Origin: Lyophyllum atratum
Lineage: Eukaryota > Basidiomycota > Agaricomycetes > Agaricales > Lyophyllaceae
Assembly: GCA_014905825.1 (NCBI GenBank)
Contig: JACGCN010000008.1
Span: 806,001-870,000 of the forward strand
Direction of reading: 5' to 3'
Length of the DNA: 64,000 nucleotides
Shown here piece after piece: positions 46,438-57,188 of this stretch (within the stretch, counting starts at the first letter, position 1; the number at the start of each line of letters is the position of its first letter). The position numbers were made by a program, and so were the translations under genes. Under the pieces are notes generated by a model. The model ran no database searches. It had not been told where the DNA came from and was given only the letters and a program-made list of their open reading frames with translations.

Positions 46438-49400
46438 TCAGTCATCATTCGAAGACTTTTTCAACGTGTCCTGCCAGTCCAACGCAAGTTTTGTCAGCGT
46501 CTTGCTTCGCGCTGCAGCACACAGGGTTAGTAAAGGGCGATGACCGGATAGAAAAGGAAGTCACGCACCGAATATTGACAATACATCCTTGAGGAGATCA
46601 CGTTTCGACAGCCCAATGACCAACGGCGACCAAGTTTCCTCACGTCCCGGACGGCTGTAAGAACAAAATGATCAGCCCTGCAGAGTCACGAACAGACAAC
46701 GAAGCACCGACAAGTAAACTGGCCCAAAAAGCTCCTTTATCAGCTCCTCTGCCTTCGCCCTGAAACCTTCATCCGCTATCTTCTTCCCATACATCAAGAG
46801 TGCCTGCTTATACTCTTGCGGGCTATCCAGCAGTCTCGTCGCATTCAACCTCGTCTCCAGGTGACCTAGCGTCAAGGCTGTGTTCCACCACGTTGGCCGC
46901 TGCTTGTCAGGCAGACTCTCATCCGGTGTGCCATTAATGCTGCCCTCCACCGAAGACAGGATGCCGCGGTTCGCTGCCTGGTTGTTCGAATTCCGCTGCC
47001 GGCCCTGCCAGACATCTGAACCCTCCGCCCACCACCGTTCGCTTAGCTTGACCCAAGCCAAAAGCGTAGGGTCGTATGAGTAAACAACGCCATTGGAGCC
47101 GTTGATTACGGGCGCGCCGTTGGGGCGGACGGAGGCGGAGCTGATGGTGTGGTTGAGAGAGGAGAGTAGGGAGGAGATAGTTATTGGTGGGAAGTATGAC
47201 GATTGCTTTTTGATATTCCTAAAGCGAAAAAGGTCGGTTTGTCATCGCGCAAGGAGATCAAGAGCTTCTTACCATGAATAAAGTTGACCTGTTGAAGTAA
47301 TAATTAGCAGTGCATGCTTGGTGGCCTCCATGTACGAGCATGGCGCTCCAAGTGTCAAAGTGGGCATAAGCCTAAGAGAGAAACCATGAGGTAAAAACAC
47401 CATGGGCGATCTTGGGACATACCGTCGTCCTGTATGTGAATATACAACCACAGACCCATCCAACAAAGCGACAGCACAGAAACACGACGTTGCTTTGATA
47501 GCCAGAGCAGGGACCGGCAAATAATCGAGCCATTGAGTCTGCTTCCCGGCCATGAATATAATCTCCGTTGGCCCTGCGATAATTTTCAATGAAACTGCTG
47601 CCATCTCTATAAGCAGGTCACACATACCATCGTCCTCAGCATTCCTCGCTTCCAATACCTCATCACTTCCTTCAATATCTGCAGTCAATGAAGTCAACAC
47701 CGCCGGCACAGGCAGGCTCGGACCAGCTTGTCCTCCCCACACAACCACCCCACGCTCGACCACTGCAATCTCTTTCACAGCCACATGGTCCCGCACCCGA
47801 TCCCCGCCGAGCGTCCGCGCCTTCGAAGGCTTCCCTTCGTCCGTCAGGTCAACGACCGCACTCGCTTTTCGTTTTCGGGGAACGTGCATCGGTGACGCGA
47901 AGGTCTCGAGCGAGTCGATGGGTACGTCCAGGTCCATGCTGACGTCGGCGTGCCGAGACCAGCTGTCGGATGCGTCGAAGGGCTGCTCGGATGGTAACGG
48001 GAAGGATCTTGGCGATTTTTGTCGGGTGGATGACATCTGCACGTCCCTCACCTGCACCAGTTGCGCACGTTTCGACACAGGGGCAGTGCTCCCTGAAGGG
48101 CCTGCGATGCCGTTGACAGATGCAGAGGTGCCAGCAGAAGGTACGCCAACTTGAGTGGTGAGGTTTGCGCGTTTCTTGTTGCTGCGTTTCGCGACGAGCA
48201 TGTTGATGTGTTCGCCCCCGCCGTTGGTTTGGCTAAAACCCGTCAACTGAGACTGCGGCTGCTTCTGTTGCGATGACGGGGAGACTGGAGGGGTGACCTG
48301 GGACGTTTCTTTAGTCGTAATGTGGGAATAACCTTCTGGTATTGGAGGGGCGGAGAAGCCGAATTTCGTAAGATATTGTTCCTGCACTGAATGAGGTGCG
48401 ATGCCTTCCAGTTCCTCGGGATCGAAATTAAACACCGCGATTGTGCCGTCAGAGGACGCCGCGTACAGTGTCAGGCCGTCCCATGACCTATGAAGGATCT
48501 TGAGATGGAGAAAAGAGACTTCCGTGTATGGCGTACCAGCTGAGATCCATAATTTGCCGCTCAAAGACCTCTTTGGCGACAATGAGCGGCCGCGCTGACT
48601 TGGTTTGCCAGACAGAGACCGAGCGGTCATCTGCGCCAAGCGCGACCACCGAGCAGATATTCGAAGTTGCAACGGGGGCATTCATGTTCCGTAAAAATAT
48701 GTGGGGATTGTACGCCTTGGAACTACAATCAGAGCTATCGCTAGATGGGCAAGACCAGCACTCACTGCAACTTCAATCGTGTTTTCGTGGCCGACCAGGC
48801 TAATATCCGACGTCCAGGTATTGCGGGTGATAACTGCGGCAATAAACACGAAGCCCTTGTTATTCGTAGCATTGGATGCTGTGATATGAGCACCATCTGG
48901 TGACCAACTGGAAACAGCGTCAGCATACTCCGCAAGAACAGAGTTAACGGGGCCGACATGCCTTAATCTCCTGAAGAAAGTGCTTCCTGGAGAGTCCTCA
49001 AACGGCTTTGTTACCTCCGCCTCGAGTTTCCAGTCGGTCGTCCTCCATATCTTCACAGATCTATCGTCGGACTGAGTAGCCAGGAACTCTCCTACGGGAT
49101 CCCAGCACACACCCTTCACGAAACCCTGATGTTGGTCAAGCTTATGAAGCCGCTCTGATCACAGTAAATATCGACCATGTATACTGTTGAGCCACTCACC
49201 CAATGTAAAGCCACACCAAATTATCACCTTTGAGTCGAGCCCTACCGACGCGAGGTATCGATCTTCGGGTGACCATGCCACGTCGGTTACATCTGTACGG
49301 CATGAGAGAACGGAGTGAGAGAGTCAGTCGTCGACACTCACCGCTTTCATGTCCAGGAAGTCGTTTCAACGGTTTCCATCCTTCAACATTCACCTCGTCT

Positions 49401-49808
49401 GAGCCCCACACCTTTCCACGCGCGTTTCTTTGTGGAAAAAAGACCTGAGGATGCGGCGACATCTCGAAGCGGATTTAAGACTCACGGATCGAGGTCCCAA
49501 ATCATCACAATCTCGTCATCGCTTCCACTAGCAAGCCACCGCCCGGAATGCGCCCACCGCACGACCAAGACTGGCCCTGTGTGCATTGTCAAAGTGCATA
49601 GTGATTTAGGAGGCTTGTTGGATTGCTCCGATGCAGGGTTCAAGATCGGTTTCGTGCTCCAGATGCGGATTTTGGCATCGAGTCCGCCAGTGGCAATGCG
49701 AGAGCCATCTGGATGAACATGTACAGAGAATATGGACAGTCTTTTCGCGTTCACATCGTTCTTGGCTGAGTCCTTGTGCATCACCCAAGCTGGCTTGGTG
49801 AAATGCAT
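46438..49808 (-). CDS. HIR1: HIRA/Hir1 histone chaperone
   Basis: The HIRA complex deposits H3-H4 independently of replication and silences histone genes. The start at 49808 gives MHFTKPAWVMHKD. An N-terminal WD40 propeller follows over several exons (VHPDGSRIATGGLDAKIRIW, WLASGSDDEIVMIWDLD, KGVCWDPVGEFLATQSDDRSVKIW, ADDRSVSVWQTKSARPL, LYAASSDGTIAVFNFD). After a Gln/Ser-rich linker comes a basic segment (LVAKRSNKKRANLTTQVG) near the Hir2/B-domain position. The C-terminal Hira domain has two further blade-like stretches (GPTEIIFMAGKQTQWLDYLP, FCAVALLDGSVVVYSHTGRR) and ends TLGHLETRLNATRLLDSP, YGKKIADEGFRAKAEEL, PGREETWSPLVIG. The stop is at 46438. It contains both the Hir1 and Hir2 parts, as animal HIRA does. 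Confidence 0.9.
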
Positions 49809-50751
49809 CGGAATCTGGTTTGCGAGACCGGGAGTTCAGTGTATCGGGTCTAAGATATCTGAATTGCGTGATAACCCCCGTCTCTGAGCGAGAAGGACGG
49901 GTAATTTGGCGAATCCGGGAAGATGAGAGGTGCTGCTTGTCGCCGTCACACAGACTTTGGCGCCGAATAATAATGTTCACGTGATGAGCAGACTTGTTGT
50001 ATGGCGTCGGCGAGCTCGGAGCACGGAGCACGGACTCGATTGCACCAGGATTGCACCCGACTCGGACGCCGACGCTGCCATTATCCATATGCATATATCC
50101 TTAACCTAACTCCCAGCAGGTTGGCCAGGTTTCGACTCCTCTGATGGCACTTGCTGGACGTACGTTGATAAGTAAGTGATCAACCTTCGTATCCACTTTT
50201 CGCCCCACCGTCCGAACGCAGGCCCTTTATCGCCATCTGACTGGAAATTGCGCAACTTCGTGCAAGTGTGGCTGGTTTTATCGCGTTGGTTATTCTTGTG
50301 CCATCTGTGTCCCGAAATAAATGCAGTTCAAAATCATAATTTCAATCTGAGACCCCAAGGCTCCGCTTTCAATTCCTTTGCGCCGAGAACCTTTGGAAGA
50401 CCCGCTGCATCAGTTTCTGTCGAGATTTTCACCCGCGAAGCCGCCAAGGTCGTTCAATATCAAGAGATATGGAGCGTGGATTCATCTTGCGCCATATTGT
50501 GCTTCTTCGACATCATAATACTTGCTATCTGCCGAGGTCGCTTGTGGTCCTATGACAGATATACGGTATTGGTGCTGGAGAAATAATGCCCTTATCCAAC
50601 AATTTGTATTCGCCAGGTAGTCCGAAGATGGTGTGCTTCTGTACGTTATACCCTTTGTGCCTAACGATTTCCTCTCGCCTTAAAGGCGATACTGGCAGAT
50701 GGAGCCCTCAAGGCCACTCTTCACCTCGAAGTCGCCCACTAGCTCTGAACC
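49809..50751. other. divergent promoter region of HIRA and the MFS gene
   Basis: This 943-bp stretch holds a 136-codon plus-strand frame (50176-50586) that lacks an ATG start and any family motif. I treat it as chance. The rest shows nothing I recognise. Confidence 0.4.
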
Positions 50752-53400
50752 ATGGTTCCCGCGGCCGATTCCATCAGCAAGGGGCCTGTCGACATCAACC
50801 GAAGCAGCGCTGGGTCGTCGATTCTTACCGTCGACAACAAGTCTCTCCAAGTCGACTCGAAGTCTGTTGCAAGTGCCGACCTTCAAGATGCTGAGCCCGA
50901 ACCTTTCAGATTCACTGACTGGCTCTTTCGCCGCCATTTGATGAAGCGCATAAACCTTGACTCTACGGCTACCCGGCGGTCTGTCTACGACGACCCCAAC
51001 TTAGCCGGGCATTACGCGCCGAAGCCCGAGTATGAGAACCTTCATCGCTTCGATCCAAAAGCTCGGTGGACATTTCGTGAGGAAAAGGTGAGCAAAGAGC
51101 ATAATCAACTGTTCAGCTGACATTTACGCTGCGCTTTTCAGGCTCTCGTCAGGAAAATCGACTGGAAGGTTATGTTATGGGGTAATTCAACTCATATTAC
51201 TCTTCCCCTCGTTTAATCGTTGATGGGCACTTCAGCCGCTGTTAGTTTTTCCGCGCTGAATCTGGACCGCAACAACTTGACGCAGGCCAACACGGACAAC
51301 TTCCTTCCGGACTTGCAGTTGACCACAGATGGTACATCACATTGCTGCGAGCGTCTTTCCGTCCAGGTTTCTCATTGCGAATTTTGTGTAGACTTCAACT
51401 GGGGAAACACTATTTTTCGTTTGGCCTTCCTCTGCGCCGAGTTGCCTTCTCAGCTGGTCTCTAAACGGGTCAGCATCCTCTTCATTCAATATTCGTTTAT
51501 CTAAACGACCTGCGGTAGATCGGACCTGACCGCTGGATACCTATGCAAATGTGCATGTGGTCCATTGTGACAGGCGCCCAATTTTTCCTTACTGGGCGCA
51601 TGTCCTTCTTCCTATGCCGAGCGCTTCTTGGGTGAGCGCCATACTCAATCAACATGTAGCCCGACGTGGACTCTAAATCTCCCGAAGGTTCATCCAGGGC
51701 GGGTGCGTGTCAGCATAGAGTTCTTCCAGCAAGAGCAAACTAAGAGTTAAATTTAGATTCATCCCGGACCTCATTCTCTATCTCTCATGTGCGTCTATGT
51801 TTTGCATGATGTTTCTTATGTAGTATCAACAGTACCTTCACAGATTTCTACACAAAGAACGAGCTACCTGTTCGCCTGGCACTATTCTGGATGTCATCCA
51901 ATCTCTGTAGTATTATTGGCAGCTTTATCGCCTTCGGTGTTCTGCGCATGAGAGGTATAGCGGGCAAAGCGGGCTGGAGGTGCTTATAGAATCTTTCCTT
52001 CTATATACAATTTACTCATCGCTCCGCAGATGGCTCTTCCTCGTCGAGTCTGTGTCTGCCCTCTGTTTACCATAACATCGGTTAATCAAGTTCTTTAGAG
52101 GTATTATTACACTCATCATCGGCGTGACCACATTCTTCAGAATGCCGCCTTCCCCGACACAGACTAAGACTTGGTTCCGGCTGAAAGGCTGGTTTTCCAA
52201 GAGGGAGGAAACAATCGCTGTCAATCGCATCCTTCGAGACGACCCAACAAAGGTTCGTACATCGGCGACTCTCGTTTATTTGCGCCAATGACCGATCATG
52301 ACAGGGTGATATGCACAACCGCGAAGGGCTGACCATAAGGCGTCTTTGGACGGCGGTGTGCGACTATGATCTTTGGCCACTCTACATCGCGTAAGTCCGT
52401 CCTCTGTTTCCTCCTCACGTCAACGACCCTGATAAAGTACTGAATAGCGGGTTGATGTTCGGAATCCCCACCACAACTCCTAACACCTACCTTTCGCTCT
52501 CGTTGCGCAATATCGGGTGAGATGGTGAAAAGATTTGGACAGACCAGCGTCATCTAATTCTCCCATAAAGGTTCGGCACTTTTCAGGCCAATCTTCTCAC
52601 CATACCTTCGAGCGTGGCGGGCATGGTCACTATGTTCGCCATTACCATCATCTCTGAGACGGTGAACGAGCGCTCCTTTGTTGCCATGATGGAAGATGTT
52701 TGGGCGTTACCTTTCCTGGTCGCGATATACCTGCTTCCGAAGAATCCCAACCAATGGTTATTCTTCGTAAGGTCTTCTGTTGCCCTTCACATTTCTTTAT
52801 CAACATATCATTGTCCAGGGGCTAGCATCTGGCTTGTTGTCGTATCCGTATGTCCCAAGATATTAACAGTCACCACGTCATATTTCTTAGAGTGTGCATT
52901 CCTCTTCAGATATACACATCCGATCCAGGTGGCCTGGTGCTCTCGCAATTCTGGCGCTGTAGCCAGTCGAACGGTCAATGCTTCGGTCTACAACATGTTT
53001 GTCCAGGCATCTGCAGTAATAGCAGCACAGGTGTACCGAAAGGATGATGCGCCACGGTGTACGTTCACCCCCCCCCCCCCCCCCCCCCCCCCACTTGGTG
53101 CTTTCTATCCTCACTAGGGCAACATTCAGACCGTCGTGGAAACGCTGTTCTGATAAGCATCGCCGTCTTCAACATCGTCATCATGTATCCCAGCATCAAG
53201 ATTTACTACGTCTTGCGGAACAAACAGCGCGCCAAGATCTGGGATGCCATGACTATTCAGGTGGGTTCTCCCCTTCGGTGCTTACTAGCTCCTGGGACTA
53301 TGGGACTAATTACAAGAAATATGGGCAGGAAAAGAGTCATTATCTTTCCACTACGAAAGACATGGGCAACAGACGCCTGGACTTCCGGTTCGCGCACTAG
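50752..53400 (+). CDS. MFS transporter, Dal5/allantoate permease family
   Basis: This is an anion:cation symporter-type MFS carrier (relatives move allantoate, pantothenate, biotin or nicotinate). The start at 50752 leads to a 110-residue cytosolic N terminus. The family core is spread over about twelve exons: [93 protein letters not shown]. Later helices follow: [55 protein letters not shown]. The C terminus ends in the signature [16 protein letters not shown] and the stop at 53400. The last but two intron (53059-53117) holds a run of 25 C. The model needs that intron to be removed so that YRKDDAPR joins [11 protein letters not shown]. The substrate is unknown. Confidence 0.87.
53068..53092 (+). 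repeat. poly-C tract (25 C) inside an MFS intron
   Basis: A run of 25 C (G on the other strand) fills much of the 59-nt intron 53059-53117, between the GTACGTTCA donor end and the ACTTGG...CACTAG acceptor end. The copy number may differ from the true value because such tracts are hard to sequence. Confidence 0.9.
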
Positions 53401-54508
53401 ATACCTAGGGACAAGTCGATAATCATACAAGTTCACGGCAACACGATCTAAGATTTCATCAGAAATCAGAAATAAGCGGACTTTGTCTCTAGCTTCTAGC
53501 AGTTTTTGTGAATCAGTAGATTTCTGTAGATGGCTTCTATGTAGGTGGTCGATCTTCCTCTTAGTCCCTCAATCTATAGGTAAAGCCCAAAATTAGGCAC
53601 GGTGATATCTCACAAAGCCAACAGTCTAGTCATTGCGAATTCCAGTGACTTTGTCTTAAGCAGCTGGTCGAGTGTCACCGAAGTTCAAAATTCCGGGAAC
53701 CACTCATACGCCACATGCCTAGCAGGTGCTCTAAGAGATGCAGGGCCTTGAACAGACGGCAGAAAACCGGGATCAATGGCCATTCGGAAGGGCATAGAAG
53801 CGACTTGGTCGGCAACTGTTCCGGTTCCAGGGGACGGTCTTTCAAGGCTTCCTATTTTCGAACCTGATTAGACGCTGGATTTCGAATCAAAGCTTGCGAA
53901 AAAAAATATCTGGTGGCCTGAAACGGATATCCAGGACTTTTAGCACCAGTAAAAACCTTCGGCCACTCGTTTCAGTCTAAGTGGTGAGTCGTGGTGGTGC
54001 GCACTGCGTAGGGGTACAATGACCGTACATGCCTGCCAAGATATGCAATATCAAACCCTAACCCTAACTCAGGATCAAGTTAAGCTGTTCCTTAGTACAC
54101 CACCATTCGTAAGACAGAGGGCGGTTCAGATCACCTCGTGTAGCGATGGGCAATCTATCCATACCGGTATAGCGAACATGCGCTCGAGCGACCGTAAGAG
54201 TGCAGTTTGAGTCTCACTAGGCGGCCTGGGAACTTCCAGTGTAGAGCGGAGGGGTGCTGTGATCGCTTTGTGATCGCTGGCAATGCATACAATGAGCTGA
54301 TACTATCAGCTGGTTGCAGACCACATCGGCGATGAATGGAAGAGCAGATCGGCGTGGCCCGGCTGAACAATGGATAGAATAATCATGATGGTGGTCAATG
54401 CGTCGTGTCAGCGGACTTTCAATGGGAATCCAGTCAACAAACCAAGTTTCAGGTCAAGTCGCGTTAAGATCCCACCTTGTTTCCTTCCCCCATTAACTTG
54501 CCTGTATC
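53401..54508. other. intergenic, no gene recognised
   Basis: This 1.1-kb stretch holds a short telomere-like motif (54054-54068) and the promoter of the PARP-finger gene. Chance frames only. Confidence 0.4.
54054..54068 (+). repeat. interstitial telomere-like motif
   Basis: AACCCTAACCCTAAC is 2.5 units of CCCTAA, the complement of the fungal telomere repeat TTAGGG. It is too short to tell from chance. Confidence 0.4.
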
Positions 54509-56064
54509 ATGACTGATAAACCTTCAGGATACCGTCTGGAGTATGCTGCTTCTGCTCGGGCCAAGTGCAAAGGTGTGAATCCTTACTTGGTGGAACTTTG
54601 CACAGCCTAGGCTGTTCATAGAGCCCGTTGGTGGCATGATTGCTAATGCAATGTTTATGCAGGTCCTAAGCCTTGTGCAGGTCGGTATCTGTCTGCTTAG
54701 TTGGTTTTCGCATTTTTTACATGTACATGCTTGACTTTAGGCACTTCGATCGGCAAAGGTGACTTACGTGTTGGCACGATCGTTGACTTTCGAGGCAACT
54801 CGAGCTTGTAAGAATGCTTTTTGAACTCCTTGATTGACCCTAATATATCATGTTTTTCTTTCTTCGATAAGTGCATGGAGGCATTGGGGATGTGTCACGC
54901 CGAAGATGCTGGCAAATATGAAGAACTCCTTCGATGAAAGCTCTGAACTTGATGGTTATGAGGATCTTACGCCAGAAGACAAGTTAAAGGTGGATGCAGC
55001 ATGGGAGGCCGGGCATGTCGCAGATGAGGATATCCCGGAGTCAGCCAGAAAACCTGCCGGAGACGACGGCGAAGAAGAAGAGGAGGACAGACCTAAGAAG
55101 AAGGCTGCGCCGAAGAAGGCACCCACCAAGAAGAAGGCTAGCGAATCCGGTGACGAGGAGCCTGCTGAAAAGCCCAAGAAAGCACGAGCGGCGAAGGCGA
55201 AGGTACGTTTGACTCTAAAAGTTCTCATCATGTCCTAACAGTTATGATTTGGCTGCTAATAGAAGGCTGTGGTCGACGAGGAGGCTGACGATGATGAGGA
55301 GGAGGAAAAGCCGAAGAAGAAGGCTCCCGCTGCCAGGAAGCCTCGTGCGAAGGTGTGTAATCCTCGTCAATCTGAAAGGATGTGCTGCTGAATATCTCGG
55401 CGCCCAAAGAAAGCAGACGCTGAAGGCGACGAAGACGCCGAGGAGGCCCCCAAGAAGCGCGCTGCGAAGAAAGCACCTGTAGCCAAGGAAAAGGCGGCTC
55501 CCAAGAAACGTGCAACCAAAAAGAAGGTTTGTCTGACCGAGCATGGGATCGCCGGTATGGACTGATAAGTCGACTACAGGTTGAGGAAGATGATGAATCC
55601 GGAGAGGATTTTACGGCAGCCATCGATGCTGTCCCTCCTCAGGATGACGACAGCGAGGCAGAGGAAGAAGTGAAGCCCAAGAAAAAGGCGCCAGTGAAAA
55701 AAGTTGCTGAAAAGAAAGAAAAGGCGAAAGCAGCCCCTAAAAAGCCTGTGTCGAAGAAGGTACTGGCGGCGGCGGTCTTGACTGGCAAGGCACTCATAAG
55801 TTTATCTCCAGGACGCGGATGGGGATGAAGAGATGGCAGATGCAAAAGATGATGCGGACGCCTCGGGCAGTGGGGAGAATGACAAGAAGCGGAAGGTAAT
55901 TCAAGCACTCCTCTTCATCACCGCCCATTAATGAGAACGGTCCGTACCAGAGGCCTGCCTCGAAGGCCGCCACATCCAAGCCGGCTGCGAAGAAAGCCAA
56001 GCCTGCATCGAAGGCAAAGAAGAGCAAGGAGGTCGTCGAAGACGACGACGACGAGGAAGACTAA
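54509..56064 (+). CDS. PARP-type zinc-finger protein with basic/acidic tail
   Basis: The N-terminal 90 residues form a PARP-type zinc finger (zf-PARP, a DNA-break-binding module). The sequence reads YRLEYAASARAKCKGPKPC, then GKGDLRVGTIVDF, then WRHWGCVTPKML with the His and last Cys ligands. Exon 1 is 54509-54572. An 18-nt microexon, 54663-54680, carries the second Cys. Exons 3 (54741-54807) and 4 (from 54872) follow in phase. The rest of the protein is low-complexity, alternating Lys/Ala/Pro-rich (PKKKAAPKKAPTKKKA, KKRAAKKAPVAKEKAA) with Asp/Glu-rich stretches, ending EDDDDEED. That resembles a linker-histone-like or HMG-like chromatin tail. No PARP catalytic domain follows. It is probably a nuclear DNA-damage or chromatin protein. 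Several further short introns occur. Confidence 0.82.
54663..54680 (+). other. 18-nt microexon carrying a zinc-ligand Cys codon
   Basis: The exon reads GTCCTAAGCCTTGTGCAG between an AG acceptor (54661-54662) and a GT donor (54681). Introns on both sides are 90 nt and 60 nt. It is needed to keep frame and to supply the KGPKPCAG part of the PARP finger. Confidence 0.75.
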
Positions 56065-57188
56065 GTATATCTCAGGCGAGACTAAACACGTCGTCTCTGT
56101 TCTGTCCATTTTTCTCCTTATATTTTGGTGCGTCTGTGTTAGGCATTGCTCTTCGTGCTTTCAGATCTCATTCAGCGATAACATAATGTACGCTCTTACT
56201 TGCTTTGTCGCTTCTGATCTCCCTGATTACCCTTATGTACTACTGCTACTCGATATCCAAATAAATTGCTACTTGACACTGACATCCGAGGGCTTGCGCC
56301 AAAGAATAGGGGCGACACTTAAAGTCGCGCTCTGAGAGCACTGGGTGGCGTAGTACGTACAGCGTCCCCAAACAAACAAAATTGACGCCACATCACTGAT
56401 ACCTGGGTTACTGCATTCGCATCTTTGTTCGACCTCGCTGGAACGCCAAGTCGTTCATTTACTCCAAGCTTTCCGAAGACGCGGCTTCCCCGGAGATGCG
56501 AACCGAACAATAGAATGTGCCAGCGGCCAACATGACGGTCCTGAGTCCTGGAAATCTTAGCATCATGGTTGCATAGGTGCAGTGCCCAATCTTTGAAGGA
56601 ACTTGACGCAAGCTGAAGCGTTTTCCGTGAGCGGGAAGGTGTTCAAATAGTACGTTTGCGGTTTGCGTCGTGGAAAGAAAGTAAAAGCATGTACGCAAAT
56701 TGTATTCAAAACTATACTACTAGGCTAAACTACTTAAACTACTTGACTATCTATGGTAACTACGAGTATATGGGAGTAATGGTAGATGGGGTACGAGACA
56801 TGGTTAGCGATACAGGATACGTGCTGGAGTGAGCACGCGGACAGTGTACGGATGCGATAACAAGGGAGTGTGATGGCCAGGATAAGAGATGGGCTGATGA
56901 TACATAACGAAACCAGGGAGTGTGATGGCATGGCAAGCAATGCGGTCCGATAAGTCATGGTAGAGGCGTCAATGCAAGGTGAGTATGCTATATGATGTAT
57001 GAGGAGAGAAGGAGTGTCGGAGGAGCACAGATCAACTGTTCCAGATGTCGTTAAGCACCAGAATATGAACGATAAAGAATCCGGAGATGTCGAGATACAG
57101 AGGGGTGGATGAGGGGGAAGAAGCCATCGAAGGCTGCCCTTCATGCGTGCGAGCAATGGCCTCTCCTTGAATGCGTGCCTAATCTTCT
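56065..57188. other. convergent 3' region, no gene recognised
   Basis: This 1.1-kb spacer lies between the PARP-finger gene (+) and the C2H2 regulator (-). A 140-codon minus-strand frame (56734-57156) is Ser/Leu/Ile-rich and without motif. I think it is 3' UTR. Confidence 0.4.

Noticed and set aside
50176..50586. 136-codon frame upstream of the MFS gene
   Set aside because: It lacks an ATG start, shows no motif and lies in a divergent promoter region.
53044..53400. MFS gene as a pseudogene because the poly-C tract breaks the frame
   Set aside because: The tract lies between a GTACGT donor and a CACTAG acceptor; removal of that intron restores the family sequence on both sides.
56734..57156. 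140-codon minus-strand frame downstream of the C2H2 gene
   Set aside because: Composition is Ser/Leu/Ile/Tyr-rich without motif; it follows the stop of the C2H2 gene on the same strand and is probably its 3' UTR.
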